This document shows positions 11,390-23,147 of a stretch of 64,000 nt of DNA, piece by piece. Positions within the stretch are counted from its first letter, which is position 1. Each line of letters begins with the position of its first letter. The notes under the pieces are model-generated. The model was not told the origin of the DNA, made no database searches, and was given only the letters and a program-made list of their open reading frames with translations. The stretch spans positions 10,961,513-11,025,512 of the forward strand of contig NC_057762.1 of NCBI RefSeq assembly GCF_010389155.1, in the 5' to 3' direction. Both the position numbers and the translations under genes were made by a program. The stretch is from Erigeron canadensis. Lineage: Eukaryota > Streptophyta > Magnoliopsida > Asterales > Asteraceae.

Positions 11390-12742
11390 CTAATAGTGGC
11401 TAACCATATTTTGCGCGAACGCAATATCAGGTCTAGTGTATCTTACCGCATACATAATAGATGCCACAACCGAAGCATATGGGATTTTTCGCATACGTTC
11501 CACCTCATTAGGTGTAGAAGCATTGTTCTTGCTAGATAAGTTAAGTCTTTCTTGCATGGGAACGAAACCACGCTTAGAATTCTTAATCTTGAAATGCTTC
11601 AAGATCTTATCAATATAAGCACTTTGACTTAATCTAAACAACCGCTTTGATCTATCTCGGTAGATCTTGATTCCAAGAATAAATGCCGCTTCTCCTAAAT
11701 CTTTCATGGCAAAACACTTTCCAAGATGAGATTTAACATCTTGCAACATTGGAATGTGTTTTCCTATGATCAATATGTCATCAACATACAAGACAAGGAA
11801 AGTAACATTACTCCCACTAGCTTTGCGATATACACATGGCTCATCGGGATTTTGAACGAAACCAAACTTCTTGATTTCTTCATAAAATCTCTTGTTCCAA
11901 CTTCTTGATGCTTGCTTTAGCCTATAAATGGACCTTTGAAGCTTGCATACTATGTTGGGATGTTTTGGATCAATAAAACCTTCAGGTTGATCCATATAGA
12001 CTTCTTCATCCAAGTAACCATTTAAAAAGGCAGTCTTAACATCCATTTGCCATATCTCAAAGTCATAGTACGCAGCTATGGCTAAGAGAATCCTAATAGC
12101 TCTAATGTCCGCGACTGGAGAAAAGGTCTCATCATAATCAACACCGAAACGTTGAGTATAACCTTTCGCCATGAGATAGGCTTTATAGGTGTGTACATTT
12201 CCATCCATATCCGTCTTCTTCTTGAAGATCCACTTACACCCAACAGTTTGAGCATTTTGTGGAAGATCAACCAAGCTCCAGACTTGATTGTCTTTCATGG
12301 ATTTCATTTCCACCTTCGTAGCTTCAAGCCATTTGTCAGATTCCGGATCTGCTAAAGCAGCTTTGAAATTCGGAGGCTCATCGAGATCTCCAACAACGTC
12401 TTCTTCTACCATCAGACATAGTCTTTCGGTAGGACATCTTGTCCTTTCGGACATACGAAGTGGAATCGCTTCATTATCATCGACTTGAGGTTCATCACTT
12501 TGAACATTTTCCCCCCCAAGTTGATGATTGCTAGGAGTTTCAGAAGGTGACACATCTTCCTCTTGAGTCTCATCAAGTTCTACAACCCTCCCACTGTTCT
12601 CTTGAACTAACTTTTTTTCAAAGAATTCAGCATATCGAGCAATGCGAACAGTGTTTTTGATGGGATCATAGAAGTCGTAACCCATCGTTTCCTTAGGGTA
12701 TCCGACAAAGATGCACTTAGTATAGGGACATCTCCGTGCCAT
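11390..12742 (-). pseudogene. Copia A reverse transcriptase
   Basis: An open frame of 450 codons. It carries an acidic linker (about residues 60-130), then the copia RT core: VEMKSMKDNQVWSLVDLP, GCKWIFKKKTDMDG, the YDETFSPVADIRAIRILLA block, then WQMDVKTAFLNGYLDEEVYM. The catalytic box FLVLYVDDILIIG follows, then GEAAFILGIKIYRDRS and YASVVASIMYAVRYTRPDIA. The catalytic aspartates are present. The frame stops just after AQNMVSHY, before RNase H, and its upstream integrase is in pieces. It is the best-preserved part of copia A but cannot be made as a full polyprotein. Confidence 0.9.
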
Positions 12743-13270
12743 AGTTCGTATGGCGTCTTGTCAACCTTCTTAGTTGGAACCATATTGAGAATGCGTACAG
12801 CAGTCTCTAGAGCATTAATCCCAAAACGAAAATAAGAGAGTTGTACGGGTGATCATTGATCTTACCATGTCTAGCAAGGTTCAATTTCTCCTTTCAGATA
12901 CTCCATTATGTCGAGGAGTATATGGAGGAGTAAGCTGTTGGACAATTCCACATGCTTTAAGATAATCATTAAACTCTTGGCTTAAGTATTCACTACCTCG
13001 ATCCGAACGAAGAATCTTGATGGTTTTGCCGAGTTAATTTTCTACTTTATTTTTTAAACTCTTTGAATGTTTCAAACACTTCATGTTTATGTTTAAGCAA
13101 GTAAACATAACCATAACGACTGAAATTATTCATAAAATAATGAAGTAGCTAGCATTTTTCCTTGACATCTGTCTAAAAGGGCTACATACATCGATATGCA
13201 TTAGTCCAAGTAGTTCCTTAGCCCTTTCCGGTTTTATGCGGAAAGGGTATTCTTGTCATCTTCCAGAAAA
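12743..13270 (-). pseudogene. Copia A integrase remnants
   Basis: Minus-strand frames in this stretch give broken copia integrase wording: the region before RT (PYELWHG-like start near 12745), an RSDRGSEYL-like piece near 13005, and a GLMHIDVC-like piece near 13195. Several frameshifts and stops separate them. The assignment rests on order and partial wording, as expected between GAG-pre-integrase and RT. Confidence 0.6.
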
Positions 13271-13274
13271 CACA

Positions 13275-13545
13275 AGACATGCATTTGTCAAATGATTCAT
13301 CATTTGATTGTAAGATCCCTTCACGTTGAAGTTTTTCAATGCTTTTCTTGCTAACGGTAATTCGAAACACACGCATTTATCAAACGATTCATCATTTGAT
13401 TTGTAAGATCTCTTCACATTGAAGACTTTTAATGCGTTTCTTGCTAATGATAATGCCGAAGACACGCATTTATCAAGTGATTCATTATTTGATTTGTAAG
13501 ATATCTTCACATGGAAGTCTTTAAATGCGTTTCTTGACAAAAATT
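13275..13545 (-). repeat. Threefold 93-bp tandem repeat in copia A pre-integrase coding DNA
   Basis: Three copies start near 13280, 13373 and 13465, each containing GCATTTRTCAA, then TGATTCATYATTTGAT and GTAAGAT. They are about 92-93 bp apart, a multiple of three. On the minus strand the repeat encodes wording like SYKSN(D/N)ES(F/L)DKCV, the part of the copia GAG-pre-integrase domain leading to a zinc-binding Cys. One open frame (13256-13540, 94 codons) runs through all three copies. Confidence 0.7.
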
Positions 13546-13599
13546 AAACAAGATGACGGTGTCAAAGATAGAGTCCAAGTTAACTTGACTCTTTTGCTA

Positions 13600-14500
13600 T
13601 TGAATTATCATTTGAATCTCATCAACACTTATAATTTAGTTAAGAAGATACTTGAAGAACTGGTTAAACCAACTTGCTTCTTCTTCTTGTTCAACTCAGC
13701 TAGATACTTAGGACAATTCCTCTTCCAGTGTCTCACCTTAGCATAGTGATGACAAGACTGGTCTTTAGCCGTATGCTCCTTTTTCCAAAGGGTCTTTTAA
13801 GGTTTTGAGACTAAACACTTTGTTTTATCTTACCTAAGTTCTTGCCTTTAGCTTTACGATTGTTTTGCTTTCTAAACCATTCCCCCCTTGATCATAAGAA
13901 CTTGGGGTATCTCAAATTTCTTAAAAGGTTTTCTTCATACTCAATCAACTTGATATGAAGTCCAACTATGCTATGCAAATTTGTAATTGTCTCTTATGCC
14001 CATAAGAATCGGCAGAAAAAATGCATAGTTTTAACCTTTCCATAATTGCTCAAAGTGACTCTTCATCTTGAGTACATGAGCACTTACCGGTTTCCCATAC
14101 TCGTGTTCAAGTTATGGAGTGACTCAAATAACTCAAGTAATTTAACTCCAACCTGTTTTCCGTACAAAGACTTGAGTTATTTGATCGTATCACACGGATT
14201 TTGCAATCCGAATTGCTTTTTGAAGCTCAGGAGACATGATTCTAGCATCAAATAAGCAACCTCAATATTTCTATTGTACCGAGTATTTTATGCTTCCAAC
14301 TGTAAAGCAGTGGCATTCGCATCAAGAATAGCAGTATCTGAGTTTCAAATGACATCGGTTTTCTTTTCAACTCATAGAACAATTCTCTATTGACAAAACA
14401 ATCATTGAAATTGGCTTCATAAAGTTTTCTCTTTCTAGCATCGACCTGAAAGCCGATTGGTGTATGTTTTGTGAAGGATTTGTTGCCTTTTACAAAACAG
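13600..14500 (-). pseudogene. Copia A gag remnants
   Basis: On the minus strand, 13671-13760 gives a decayed zinc knuckle: a Cys-His-His-Tyr lead, then HWKRNCPKYLAELNKKKK, similar to the copia gag box where HWKRNC completes CCHC. Further upstream are short, frame-shifted pieces that cannot be named individually. Gag would coat the RNA in the particle. No intact frame remains. Confidence 0.55.
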
Positions 14501-16004
14501 ATTCAAGTTCAATTATTGGTATTTTCGATAATAAATCCTTAAGAAATTAATTACCCAACGTTTACAAAATAAACAATTAATTTCATTAAGGCTAGGATCC
14601 AATTGACATGCAATCATTTCATCAGTTGATCTGCTAAAAATGATTGCACTCAAAAGGTAAGTGACGATCAGTAATTGCATTACAAGTGCAATTCCTAGTA
14701 AGTATGGAACCTACGTATGACACTTGATTCATCAAGTGATCTTTTGTAGTCATGTTTTGTCCCATCTTTTGCCACGGGTCAAGGTCTCACCGCTTAACTC
14801 GCTTTAAATCGTCCAACTAAGAACGCGCAAAATTGTCCACCATTGTGTACCAGTGAATGGGTTTTGCCATGCAACTGCCATTTCACCACTGTGTACCAGT
14901 GAGTAAAACAACAGCCACTTGTGTCCTTGACAAATTGGATGGCAAATGACTTAAGTTTATTGGGTCATTCAATTTGATGTGTGATCAAAAAGTTATGTTT
15001 GGAAGATTCATGCATATCTTCTAAACATAATATGTTTATAAAACTCATTTTTATTGCCTTTAAATACAAAAGAGCTCTGTAGCTCCATTTGAACTCACAA
15101 AGAAGCGCAAGAGCAAAGGTTTGCGATGAATGCAATTAAAAACCCGCCCTTTTAAAAGGCTAACGCACTCCGACTTATACCTCTCTTAGAGTTCATTCAA
15201 ATGGGTGAGCCGGTGTATCTTTTGATTTTAGGGCACCACTTTTATAAACAAAATCATTATTTCGATATTAATTAGTCAAGTTTATTTTTCAAAACAATTT
15301 TGCATACATGTTTTCATAAAATAAGCAAAATTAAACTTACTAAAAATATAACTTAACAATTTAAGGTAAGTTACTAAATATACAACTTAACGATTTAAGG
15401 TAATCAACCTAATTTTGGTCACTATGGTATAAGATTTGGCTCCTCTTTCATAAGGAAAGAGACCACATACATCAAGTTTCCTTGATTGTGTAAGCCAAAA
15501 ATATAATAACAAATTTATCTACCATAATTACAAGATGCTGATCTAGAAAATGCAGCAGCTTAACGACCAATTCTGGCCCTGAAGAAGGCCGAACTGGGAT
15601 TAGCACAAAACACGAAAGTTGTAGCCCTATGAGTCAAGCATCTACTGTAAAATTTGAGCTTCCAACTCCTTACGATTGATTAGTTATGATATTTTTAGTG
15701 AACTGGTGTCAAACAGGAAATTTCACAAAGCATAATCACATTGTCACACAATTAATTCTTCAATTATCTAGCATATCTAACCCTAATAATCAAGATTTCA
15801 TATCAATATATCTAAGTAATAATCATGAATAATTTGCATGAAAAGTTCATGATTTTTACTTCTTTTTAACCATTAAAAATAAAAGTACACCATATATATA
15901 CATGCAATTTATCACATAAACATGTAATTAATCATAAGTTGGATTAGGAACTCTAAAAAACATTTTTTTTTTTTTCTGGAAAAATTTTGAACCATATATA
16001 TATA
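14501..16004 (-). other. Copia A gag start / 5' leader, no open frame
   Basis: Continuous with the retroelement and broken at the right by the Helitron-like insertion. It has a short direct repeat (GTGTACCAGTGA at about 14849 and 14895). Otherwise I see no motif, RNA gene or open frame. Confidence 0.4.
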
Positions 16005-16289
16005 CTAGATTATTGTCCCGCGTAATACGCGGGTGACATATATAGTTTATGATATATTATTGTTTCGTGATAATGTAAATTGATACATAGATAAAAAGAT
16101 GTTAAAAATAAGTTAATTAGCATTATGATGCAAAAATATATCAAGTTAATTAATAATATCATGCTAAAATAGGTTAATTGACAAATAAACAAAATTTATT
16201 GAAGACTAACACATGTATAATCAAAATTAAGATATAAACTATAATTACAACAGTCTCTATATAGAGAAAAAAAAAGAACATTTTTTTTT

Positions 16290-16490
16290 AAGTTAGTTTT
16301 GATTCAGAAGTGCTGGAGGCAATTTTAACCAACAAATCGCTGGACCTCCATCCCCCTCCTCATGGAATATACCTTGAGATGAGAAACCCAATACTCGAAC
16401 CCGAGATCTTGGTAAAAACTCACCTCCAAGACCCACATAGTGGATTTAGAAGATACCCTTGGCCAACCCATCTAAATGGATTTGGTTAAA
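16290..16490 (-). mobile_element. SINE-like insertion
   Basis: On the minus strand, TTGGCCAAGGGTA (A-box-like) lies about 55-60 bases before CTCGGGTTCGAGTAT (a clear B-box). A body then extends towards 16300. A pol III-type internal promoter with a non-tRNA tail indicates a SINE. It is not a tRNA gene because no cloverleaf can be drawn. Confidence 0.5.
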
Positions 16491-17466
16491 AAAAGAACAT
16501 AAAGTTTCATGATTTTATATTTCATAAATAATTTAGTAAAATTTAAATTGTTGTATTAAGAGATAGTTTTAAATTCAAAGATAATAAGAAATATTTAACG
16601 AATTTGATTAAAAATTGGCCATGTATTTGACTTATCCTTAAGTGATCTTCTAACCATGTTAAGTCACTTTTTACAATTTTCTTACATGGTTTAATGCTTA
16701 TATGAATGCATACACATTCTATTATATTGAAGCAATAGATATAAAATATAAAACTATTATAAAAAAGTTTGACAAAACAAAAAATAATTTCATATAAAAT
16801 ATCAAAGCATCATAATTATATCTAAGCATCACTCCCACATATAATATTTATTTGTTTACTTTCCAAGCGAGCTTATAAATATTATTTTTTCTCTTATAAA
16901 TTTATTTTTTCAAAAAGTAGCAAATGCAATATTTATTTCTCAATTAAAATAACAAATACTTCTTCGTCTCGATCTAAACTTCTACTTAAAATTTTTTAAA
17001 AAAGAAATATTTTAGTCTCAAAAAGTCAACTTTGTATTTTTTTTACTATCATAATGAAAATACTTTTTAACTACTAAATTGAATAAGTTATGTTATTTTA
17101 TAGTTTTTTCTCCAACTCATGCAAAATAATATCAAACTTCACAATTATATTTAATATTTTGACAAAAACTTTGAACTATATCTCGCTAAAACTCTTCAAA
17201 CTTCTAATAAGTTAATTGTAATTTAGACAAGTATATTTCAAATTTCACCAAGTCAATAGTTTTAATAATTCTTTCTGAATATTAAAATACACTGAAAATT
17301 ATTAATGTCGACCATGCATTCTTTTTACCTTTCAAACTTTACCCTTATATTTGATATCTGATTACGTGAAATTAATATTCTTAAACGGGCATTGATTTTA
17401 CAAGTTAAGGTCCAATTTGTTTGACTATTTTAAGTTGGATTGACTTTTTTCATTTTAATATGGAAA

Positions 17467-17633
17467 ATGATTGATCCTCCTAAAAGTTAGTCTAAAAATC
17501 CTCTTAAAAGCTTAAAAATGTGACAAGTGGAATCCACTTAATCTCTTTCCTAATCTCCCCCCTTGATTTCCACATGTCGCCATCCAATGAATTAGGAGGA
17601 TTTTTAGGCTAATGAATTAGGAGGATTAATCAT
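17467..17633. mobile_element. Small foldback MITE
   Basis: The ends ATGATTGATCCTCCTAA and TTAGGAGGATTAATCAT are inverted repeats, with AAAATCCTC/GAGGATTTTT also pairing further in. It is about 167 bp with no coding content. A target duplication was not settled. Pieces of the same family lie at about 8765-8840 and 22200-22250. Confidence 0.55.
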
Positions 17634-19268
17634 CTCTTTTTTAAAATCGATAGACCAAATAGCATAACTTCGATGAGTCTTTTGCAATTTTAATCCATTA
17701 GTCTGTTGATTCATTTTGAAAATTTATTTGTGTAAAAACTTATGTGTAGTATTCATATTTTATCTCATTTATTTACGATCTCAATTTGTTACTTCTCCTC
17801 AACTTATTATACTTTAAATAAAACAGTAACTAAATATTTATTAGTAGAAAATTTATTTTATAAAAAATGTATATAAAAATAATAAATAACTCTTTTCAAT
17901 GAAATGCAGGGTTCAAAATAAAACTTAATTTCTAGCTACTTTAATGATATGAGGTTTAAAATAGAATGAAAATACTACTAATAATAATAATATCTTTTAA
18001 CCTCGATAACTCTTATTGTTTTTAAGCATAGTGGCCTACTGACCCTACTGGCCCACCCCTTTGAGCAACTTTCATGGAAGTCTCATTATTAAACTACGAT
18101 GTATGTTATCCATTAATTAAGTTCGATGAGTTGCAGTTAAATTCGTTGAAGACTTATTCCCATTTAACATCGAAGATATCTTTTTGCTAACAATTTAACC
18201 TCGATGGGCTATTTATTTTAAAGACTCAAATATAAAACTTCTTCAAATTTACATATATCCATTATAACTCTACATCTCATATTTTGTTTAAACATATAAA
18301 GTATAAAGTTAATGTCGTATTTGACTAATAATAAAGTCCATGATACTATTTATATATATGAAATTTAATTTAATTATATAAAGTAAGAAGACTAATGTTA
18401 TATTTACTTAATAACAAATTCGGTAATGTTATCATTATTCTGATCTAACATTGTAACTTAAGGTTTAAAGTTATAAGCTTGTTTCTTCATAAATTAACTT
18501 ATGATGTCATCTATATATTATACATTGTAGATGATATAATATATGCTCTTTCATTTCCGGGTAATATAATATTTGGATTTTAATTATATAAATAAATAAA
18601 TAGTAGCATCGTCTTGTAAATCTAGGGGCTACAAATCCATTATTGGAATACATTTAAGTGTTCTTATCAAAAATTTGTTAAGTTTATTTGTTATTTCAAC
18701 TTTATATACATTTATTATCATCTACACTAATATGAAAATTAGTTTTTCTTAAGTAAAAACTAAATTAAAATAAAACTTCTTCCTAGAAGATAAAGTTACG
18801 TACAAATTAAATCATAATTCACGTTAATAAAACCAAGATCTTACTTTCCAAAAACAATTTGAACGGATGGAATGTATATTCGATTCAATAACATTAATTT
18901 TTTTTAAAAAGGTTTAGAAGATAAAATTATATAAAGTAGAAGGACTAATGTTGTGTTTATCAATAATAAATTTGGTAATGATATAATTATTTTGATCTAA
19001 GGGTTGTAACTAAAAGTTTGAACTCATCTAACGGTCATTGTTTATCTATAAATGAATTTAGAACCTTGTTATATATATATATTGATAGATATATATATAT
19101 ATATTCAATAAAACCTTTTTCTTATTTAAATAATGTAATTAAATTACAAAATCAATTTAAATAAATATATATATAGCCGAAAATTTTAAAAATCAAGAAT
19201 CCTAACCCCCCTTCAAGTTTTGATTTATTGGTAATCAAGAAACATACATAGTAGGCTCGTGATACCAC

Positions 19269-19988
19269 TGTTGGGTTATATAACTATTATCAAATCAAAT
19301 CACAAAGCACGCAGCGGAATATTAATTCTATGTTTTTATATAATTAACCAAGAGAGAAAACGTGTACCTTAAATTGGAGAGAATAAAGTAAGAAACTTTA
19401 TGATAAGGTTTAAAATTAAACCTCTCTACGATTGCACACACAACGTTGGAATGTATGTATGTTAGTACTTGATCACGAACCGAACAACCCTTTGTTAATA
19501 CCCAATTACTCGAACCAAACAAAAACCCGAAACCCTTTGTTATTGTTAGGATCGGCCGAAGCCAAAAGAGAAGGAGAAGGAGAGATTTTAGGGTTTTAGA
19601 AAACCTTATGAATTGTGTGTAGAAAACAATTAACTTAGACCTCTATTTATAGGATTAGGTTTACTTGATGACCAAGTTTAGGGTTTGTGAAACCCCCTCC
19701 TTCTCCTTGTTCGACCGCCCCCCCCCCCCCCCCCCTTTTCTCCCCTAGAATATTCTAGAGGGTTTCCTAATTGTTTCCCAATTACAACCCTCCTTCGTTA
19801 AGTCCGTCAGTTAAGTTCCGTTAACTATTTAACATTTAACAAATTACGGTTAGTTTTTCATGATCAAATTAATTAATAAATTACATTTAATATATTAATT
19901 AATTATAATTACATTCATGTTGAGGTGTGACCCCATAGGCTTAAATACTTTCCGGACATACGTTTATTTTACGTGATGATATTCTAAC
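19269..19988 (-). repeat. Copia A 5' LTR
   Basis: Runs from TGTTGGGTTATATAACT to GATATTCTAAC, 720 bp, with the terminal A missing. The extra length over the other LTR comes mainly from a long C tract near 19718-19735. The adjacent 19254-19268 is the primer binding site, read on the minus strand as TGGTATCACGAGCC. Confidence 0.9.
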
Positions 19989-20004
19989 CCTTATCCATTA
20001 CAAA

Positions 20005-20923
20005 TTAATTTTAAATGAATATGGGCCCCTACCACTAGTGGTCATGAGATTTAATTAGCTTGCCCAATTGTAAGTAGACAAGTGTGACAATCATCTCAAT
20101 ATGTATTTAGTTTTGGCTTCTATTTTGCTCTGATTTTCACATTTTTGGGTGGTTAATTATTTTACTTTAGATTATAATTTTTGTTGGCCTGTTTTTATTA
20201 GATTTTTTTAATACCAATATATAAAAAGAGTTGCTCACTTAATTACTATTTTCTGCTTTGTTAAATCATTATAAATTTCGATTGGTTAATATTTTTTATC
20301 CAATTTTTGTGTGTGTTTATATTAATGGTGTTAAAATTCTTTTATTTTAATTTTTGATCCGCCGCGAAGTGCGGAAAGTTTAACTTTCGAACGTAGTAAT
20401 AGCAATAAATTGTTTCAGACTATTGTCGTTATTCCGTTTCCATGATGATGTAGTCGTTGTGATAAAGCAATGCTGGTTGGAACGAAAAAGGAAATAAAAA
20501 CGAACCGCATGAAATAATGATGGGTGGCACTCGTGTATGTAAGTGTGTCATGTGTTGAAGCTAGATACGTTGATGACTCATATCATAAGTTAAAGCATTT
20601 TTAGGACATGTGTATTTAATTTGTGCCATATTTTTATCGAGGCTAAACTAAAGAATATACGAGATTTTTCATAGCTAATTCTGATATGTAAATGAGTCTT
20701 GCTAAAAAAAGTTTGTTATTAAGACACGTGTTTTTTAATATGTTTAGGTTGAGACCGAAAAACATACGAGGACATGTATATATGTAAGCAGTAAGATAAT
20801 TAAGATGAAGCAGAATGTGTGTGGTGGTAAACGAACTCTATATATAGATTTAGAAGTAGTAAGATAAGGTAAAAGACCAAATGTATGTGGTACTATAAAA
20901 GTATAAAGAACCTGTTATTAAGG
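20005..20923. other. Upstream region of the dioxygenase gene
   Basis: No open frame. GATCCGCCGCGAAGTGCGG near 20358 resembles the GC-rich hairpins found at Helitron ends elsewhere in the window, but no CTAG follows. The rest is AT-rich and may hold promoter elements I cannot name with confidence. Confidence 0.4.
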
Positions 20924-20937
20924 TCTATATATATAAT
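20924..20937 (+). promoter_or_regulatory. Candidate TATA box
   Basis: TCTATATATATAAT lies about 100 bases before the start codon of the dioxygenase gene, leaving a plausible 60-70-base 5' leader that includes an A run (about 21000-21020). Other TATA-like strings nearby (20891-20906) make the exact box uncertain. Confidence 0.45.
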
Positions 20938-21031
20938 AATAGCAATAATATATGGTTATATACTTAGTAAAGTGTCGGTGGGTGTTCTAATTTAGCCAAA
21001 AAAAAAAAAAAAAAAAAAAACACAAAAGAAG

Positions 21032-23147
21032 ATGGTTCTGGATAACACACTTTCAATAATTCAACCAAATTACGATCGTAGATCTGAAATAACAGCATTC
21101 GACGAAACCAAAACCGGTGTCAAAGGACTTGTTGATGCCGGAATCACGGAAATCCCACGTATATTCCACACGAATTCGAATGAAAACATATTTAACGACT
21201 CATCCGACGAACAGTTGCTTCTTCCAACTATCGACTTAGAAGGAATAGATGAAAATCCCATAAGACGAAAAGAGGTGATGCAGGAAGTGAAGGATGCATT
21301 ACAAAGTTGGGGGTTCTTTCAAATTGTGAATCATGGAATACCAAATAGTATGTTGGAGGAAATGCAAAAGAGTGTTAGAGGGTTTCATGAGCAAGATGAT
21401 GCGGTGAAGAAAGAGTGGTACACTAGAGATGTGAGGGGGAAAGTGATTTACAATTGCAATTTCGACTTGTATGCTGCGTCGGTTACTAGCTGGAGAGACT
21501 CATTCTATTGCCAAATGACTCCTGATCCTCCTCAACCGGATGAGTTGCCACTGCCCTGCAGGTTTAATTCATCCACTTTCCTAGTATAGCAGTGTGCACG
21601 TCTATACTATATTATAAAAAAAAATAGCCCATGTTGAAAGTTACATTGGGAATTGTCTAAAATACCTTAATGATATATTACATTATTAATATTTAATCTT
21701 TTAAAATATCCCAATTAACTCTTTATATTAAAGACTTTTACATCAATTATCTATATCACTCGACGTCGTCTTTATCACCAACAGCCATCACCGCTTTGAA
21801 TACCGCCGCATAACGCAGGTACTGGGCTAGTATCTATTTATTGGAGGAGGATTTCCTCAAGTTCTCCCAACTTGACTAGTCAAGTTAGAAGGATCTTGAC
21901 CATTGAATGAAAATCAAGGGCCAATATTCAATGATTATTATTGAATCTTAGACCCTTTATTTTCAATCAATGGTCAAGATTTTCTCAACTTGACTAGTCA
22001 AATCGGAAGAACTTGAGAGAATCTCATTCCTTATTTATTAATGTTGCATTGTTTTGCTAACACTTGTTTTAGTAACACTTATAAAAAAATGTAATACATT
22101 TAAAAATCATTTTAGTTACAAAACCATGACATGTCTTAAAATTATGAGATGAGATTTGGAAACAATTAATGAAATTTACATTTCATGTTTTGCTGATTTT
22201 AGGAGGAGTTTAAGAAAATTTCAAGAGGATTAATCATTGTCTTTAATACTAGTGATAGAGAACAAGTGATAAGACACAAAAATATAAATTTGTTTTTTAA
22301 TTAACAATAAATTTCTCTCCAACTATTGTTATTAAGTTCAAGTTCGTGATATTTTTTGAAAAGTGTAAGCAATTTTTTTCACCATCAATATAGATTAACC
22401 GTAATGATGTTATGTATGTATATGGTACAAGTATTTAGAAGTTTAATCCTAACTCCAACTTTGGATCTATTCTCATAGAGATATATGGCCACAATACTCA
22501 AGTTGTGTGTTAAAACTTGGAGGTTGTTTGCTTGAGTTAATAGCAGAGGCTCTTGGGCTTCATCCTAACCACCTTTTGGACATGGGTTGTGCTGAAGGAC
22601 TTGCTATTCTTGGCCATTACTATCCCCCTTGTCCACAACCAGAGTTAGCAATAGGCATCCCCAACCATACGGATAACAGTTTCATCACGATTCTTCTCCA
22701 AGACCATGTTGGCGGCCTCAAAGTGTTTTATCAAAACCAATGGACGGATGTTCCTCCTATCCCTGGTGCTCTAGTAGTAAATGCGGGAGATATGCTACAG
22801 GCATGCATATATATACTCTCCTTATATCATTTCTTTTTGTGTTAAATTTAGGAATATATACGGTATTAACATAATGACAATTGTTGGAAACATTTCAGTT
22901 GATTACAAACGATAAGTTTGTAAGTGCACAACACAAAGTGATAGCAAATAAGAATGGTCCAAGAGTATCTATTGCATCATTCTTTTCAACAAGCTCAATT
23001 CCAACCATGAAAGTGTTCGAACCAATCAAGGAGTTGCTAACGGAAGACAAACCAGCCAAGTATAGAGGCACAACGGTGCAAGAATATGTCGATTACTACA
23101 GGGAAAAGGGACTTGGAACTTCCACCCTACAAGATTTCAAGATTTAA
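21032..23147 (+). CDS. 2-oxoglutarate/Fe(II)-dependent dioxygenase, ACC-oxidase-homologue type
   Basis: Three exons inferred by hand: 21032-21561, 22479-22800 and 22899-23147, together 1101 nt or about 366 residues, the usual length of this family. The N-terminal non-haem dioxygenase domain includes LLPTIDLEGID and SWGFFQIVNHGIP. The catalytic domain has the iron ligands His240 and Asp242 (NHTD) and His296 (SAQHKV), and the 2-oxoglutarate-binding Arg306-x-Ser308 (PRVSIASF). Intron 1 is GT-AG and splits an Arg codon. Intron 2 reads CAG|GC...TTTCAG|TT, so it needs a GC donor; retaining it gives a stop after about 16 codons. Such enzymes are soluble hydroxylases or demethylases of specialised metabolism. 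They are named after ACC oxidase by similarity and are not expected to make ethylene. The substrate cannot be read from sequence. Confidence 0.9.
21601..21830 (+). mobile_element. Short Helitron-like element in intron 1
   Basis: Starts TCTATACTATATTATAA and ends with an imperfect hairpin (ACCGCCGCATAACGCAGGT, 21802-21820), then ACTGGG, CTAG and a host T. About 230 bp, non-coding. The 5' base is preceded by G, not the expected A, so the left end is less certain than the right. Confidence 0.55.
21843..22031. mobile_element. MITE in intron 1
   Basis: The arms pair through CTCAAGTTCT, CAACTTGACTAGTCAA, ATCTTGACCATTGA and TGAAAATCAAGGG against their inverses. Flanked by the perfect 8-bp direct repeat TATTTATT (21835-21842 and 22032-22039), as expected for a hAT-type MITE. 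About 189 bp. Arm wording resembles the split MITE at 9062. Confidence 0.8.

Larger units (their letters stand above)
16005..19089 (-). mobile_element. Helitron-like insertion inside copia A
   Basis: On the minus strand the 3' end shows the hairpin CCCGCGTATTACGCGGG, then ACAATAAT and CTAG, followed by T in the host (plus 16004-16036). The opposite end starts TCTATCAATATATATATA after A (19089-19090). Those are standard Helitron termini: TC at the 5' end, a GC-rich hairpin plus CTRR at the 3' end, and insertion between A and T. At about 3.1 kb it has no Rep/helicase frame, so it is non-autonomous. It contains a SINE and a MITE, and parts of 18300-19080 repeat one another. Both ends are convincing, but joining them into one element is an inference. 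Confidence 0.6.
9226..19988 (-). mobile_element. Copia A: degraded Ty1/copia LTR retrotransposon
   Basis: Two matching LTRs (9226-9924 and 19269-19988) enclose gag-pol remains on the minus strand. The primer binding site next to the right LTR reads GTGGTATCACGAGCC on the minus strand, complementary to initiator-Met tRNA with one inserted base. A purine-rich AAGTGGGAG tract lies beside the left LTR. Flanking bases are CCTCA (left) and CCTTA (right), a target duplication with one change, and the final base of the right LTR is lost. The element is interrupted by a Helitron-like insertion at 16005-19089. Frames are broken in integrase and gag, so it is an old, immobile copy. Confidence 0.9.

Noticed and set aside
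16005..19089. Reading the whole insertion as part of copia A
   Set aside because: TC and hairpin-CTAG ends, and absence of retrotransposon sequence, show a separate insertion.
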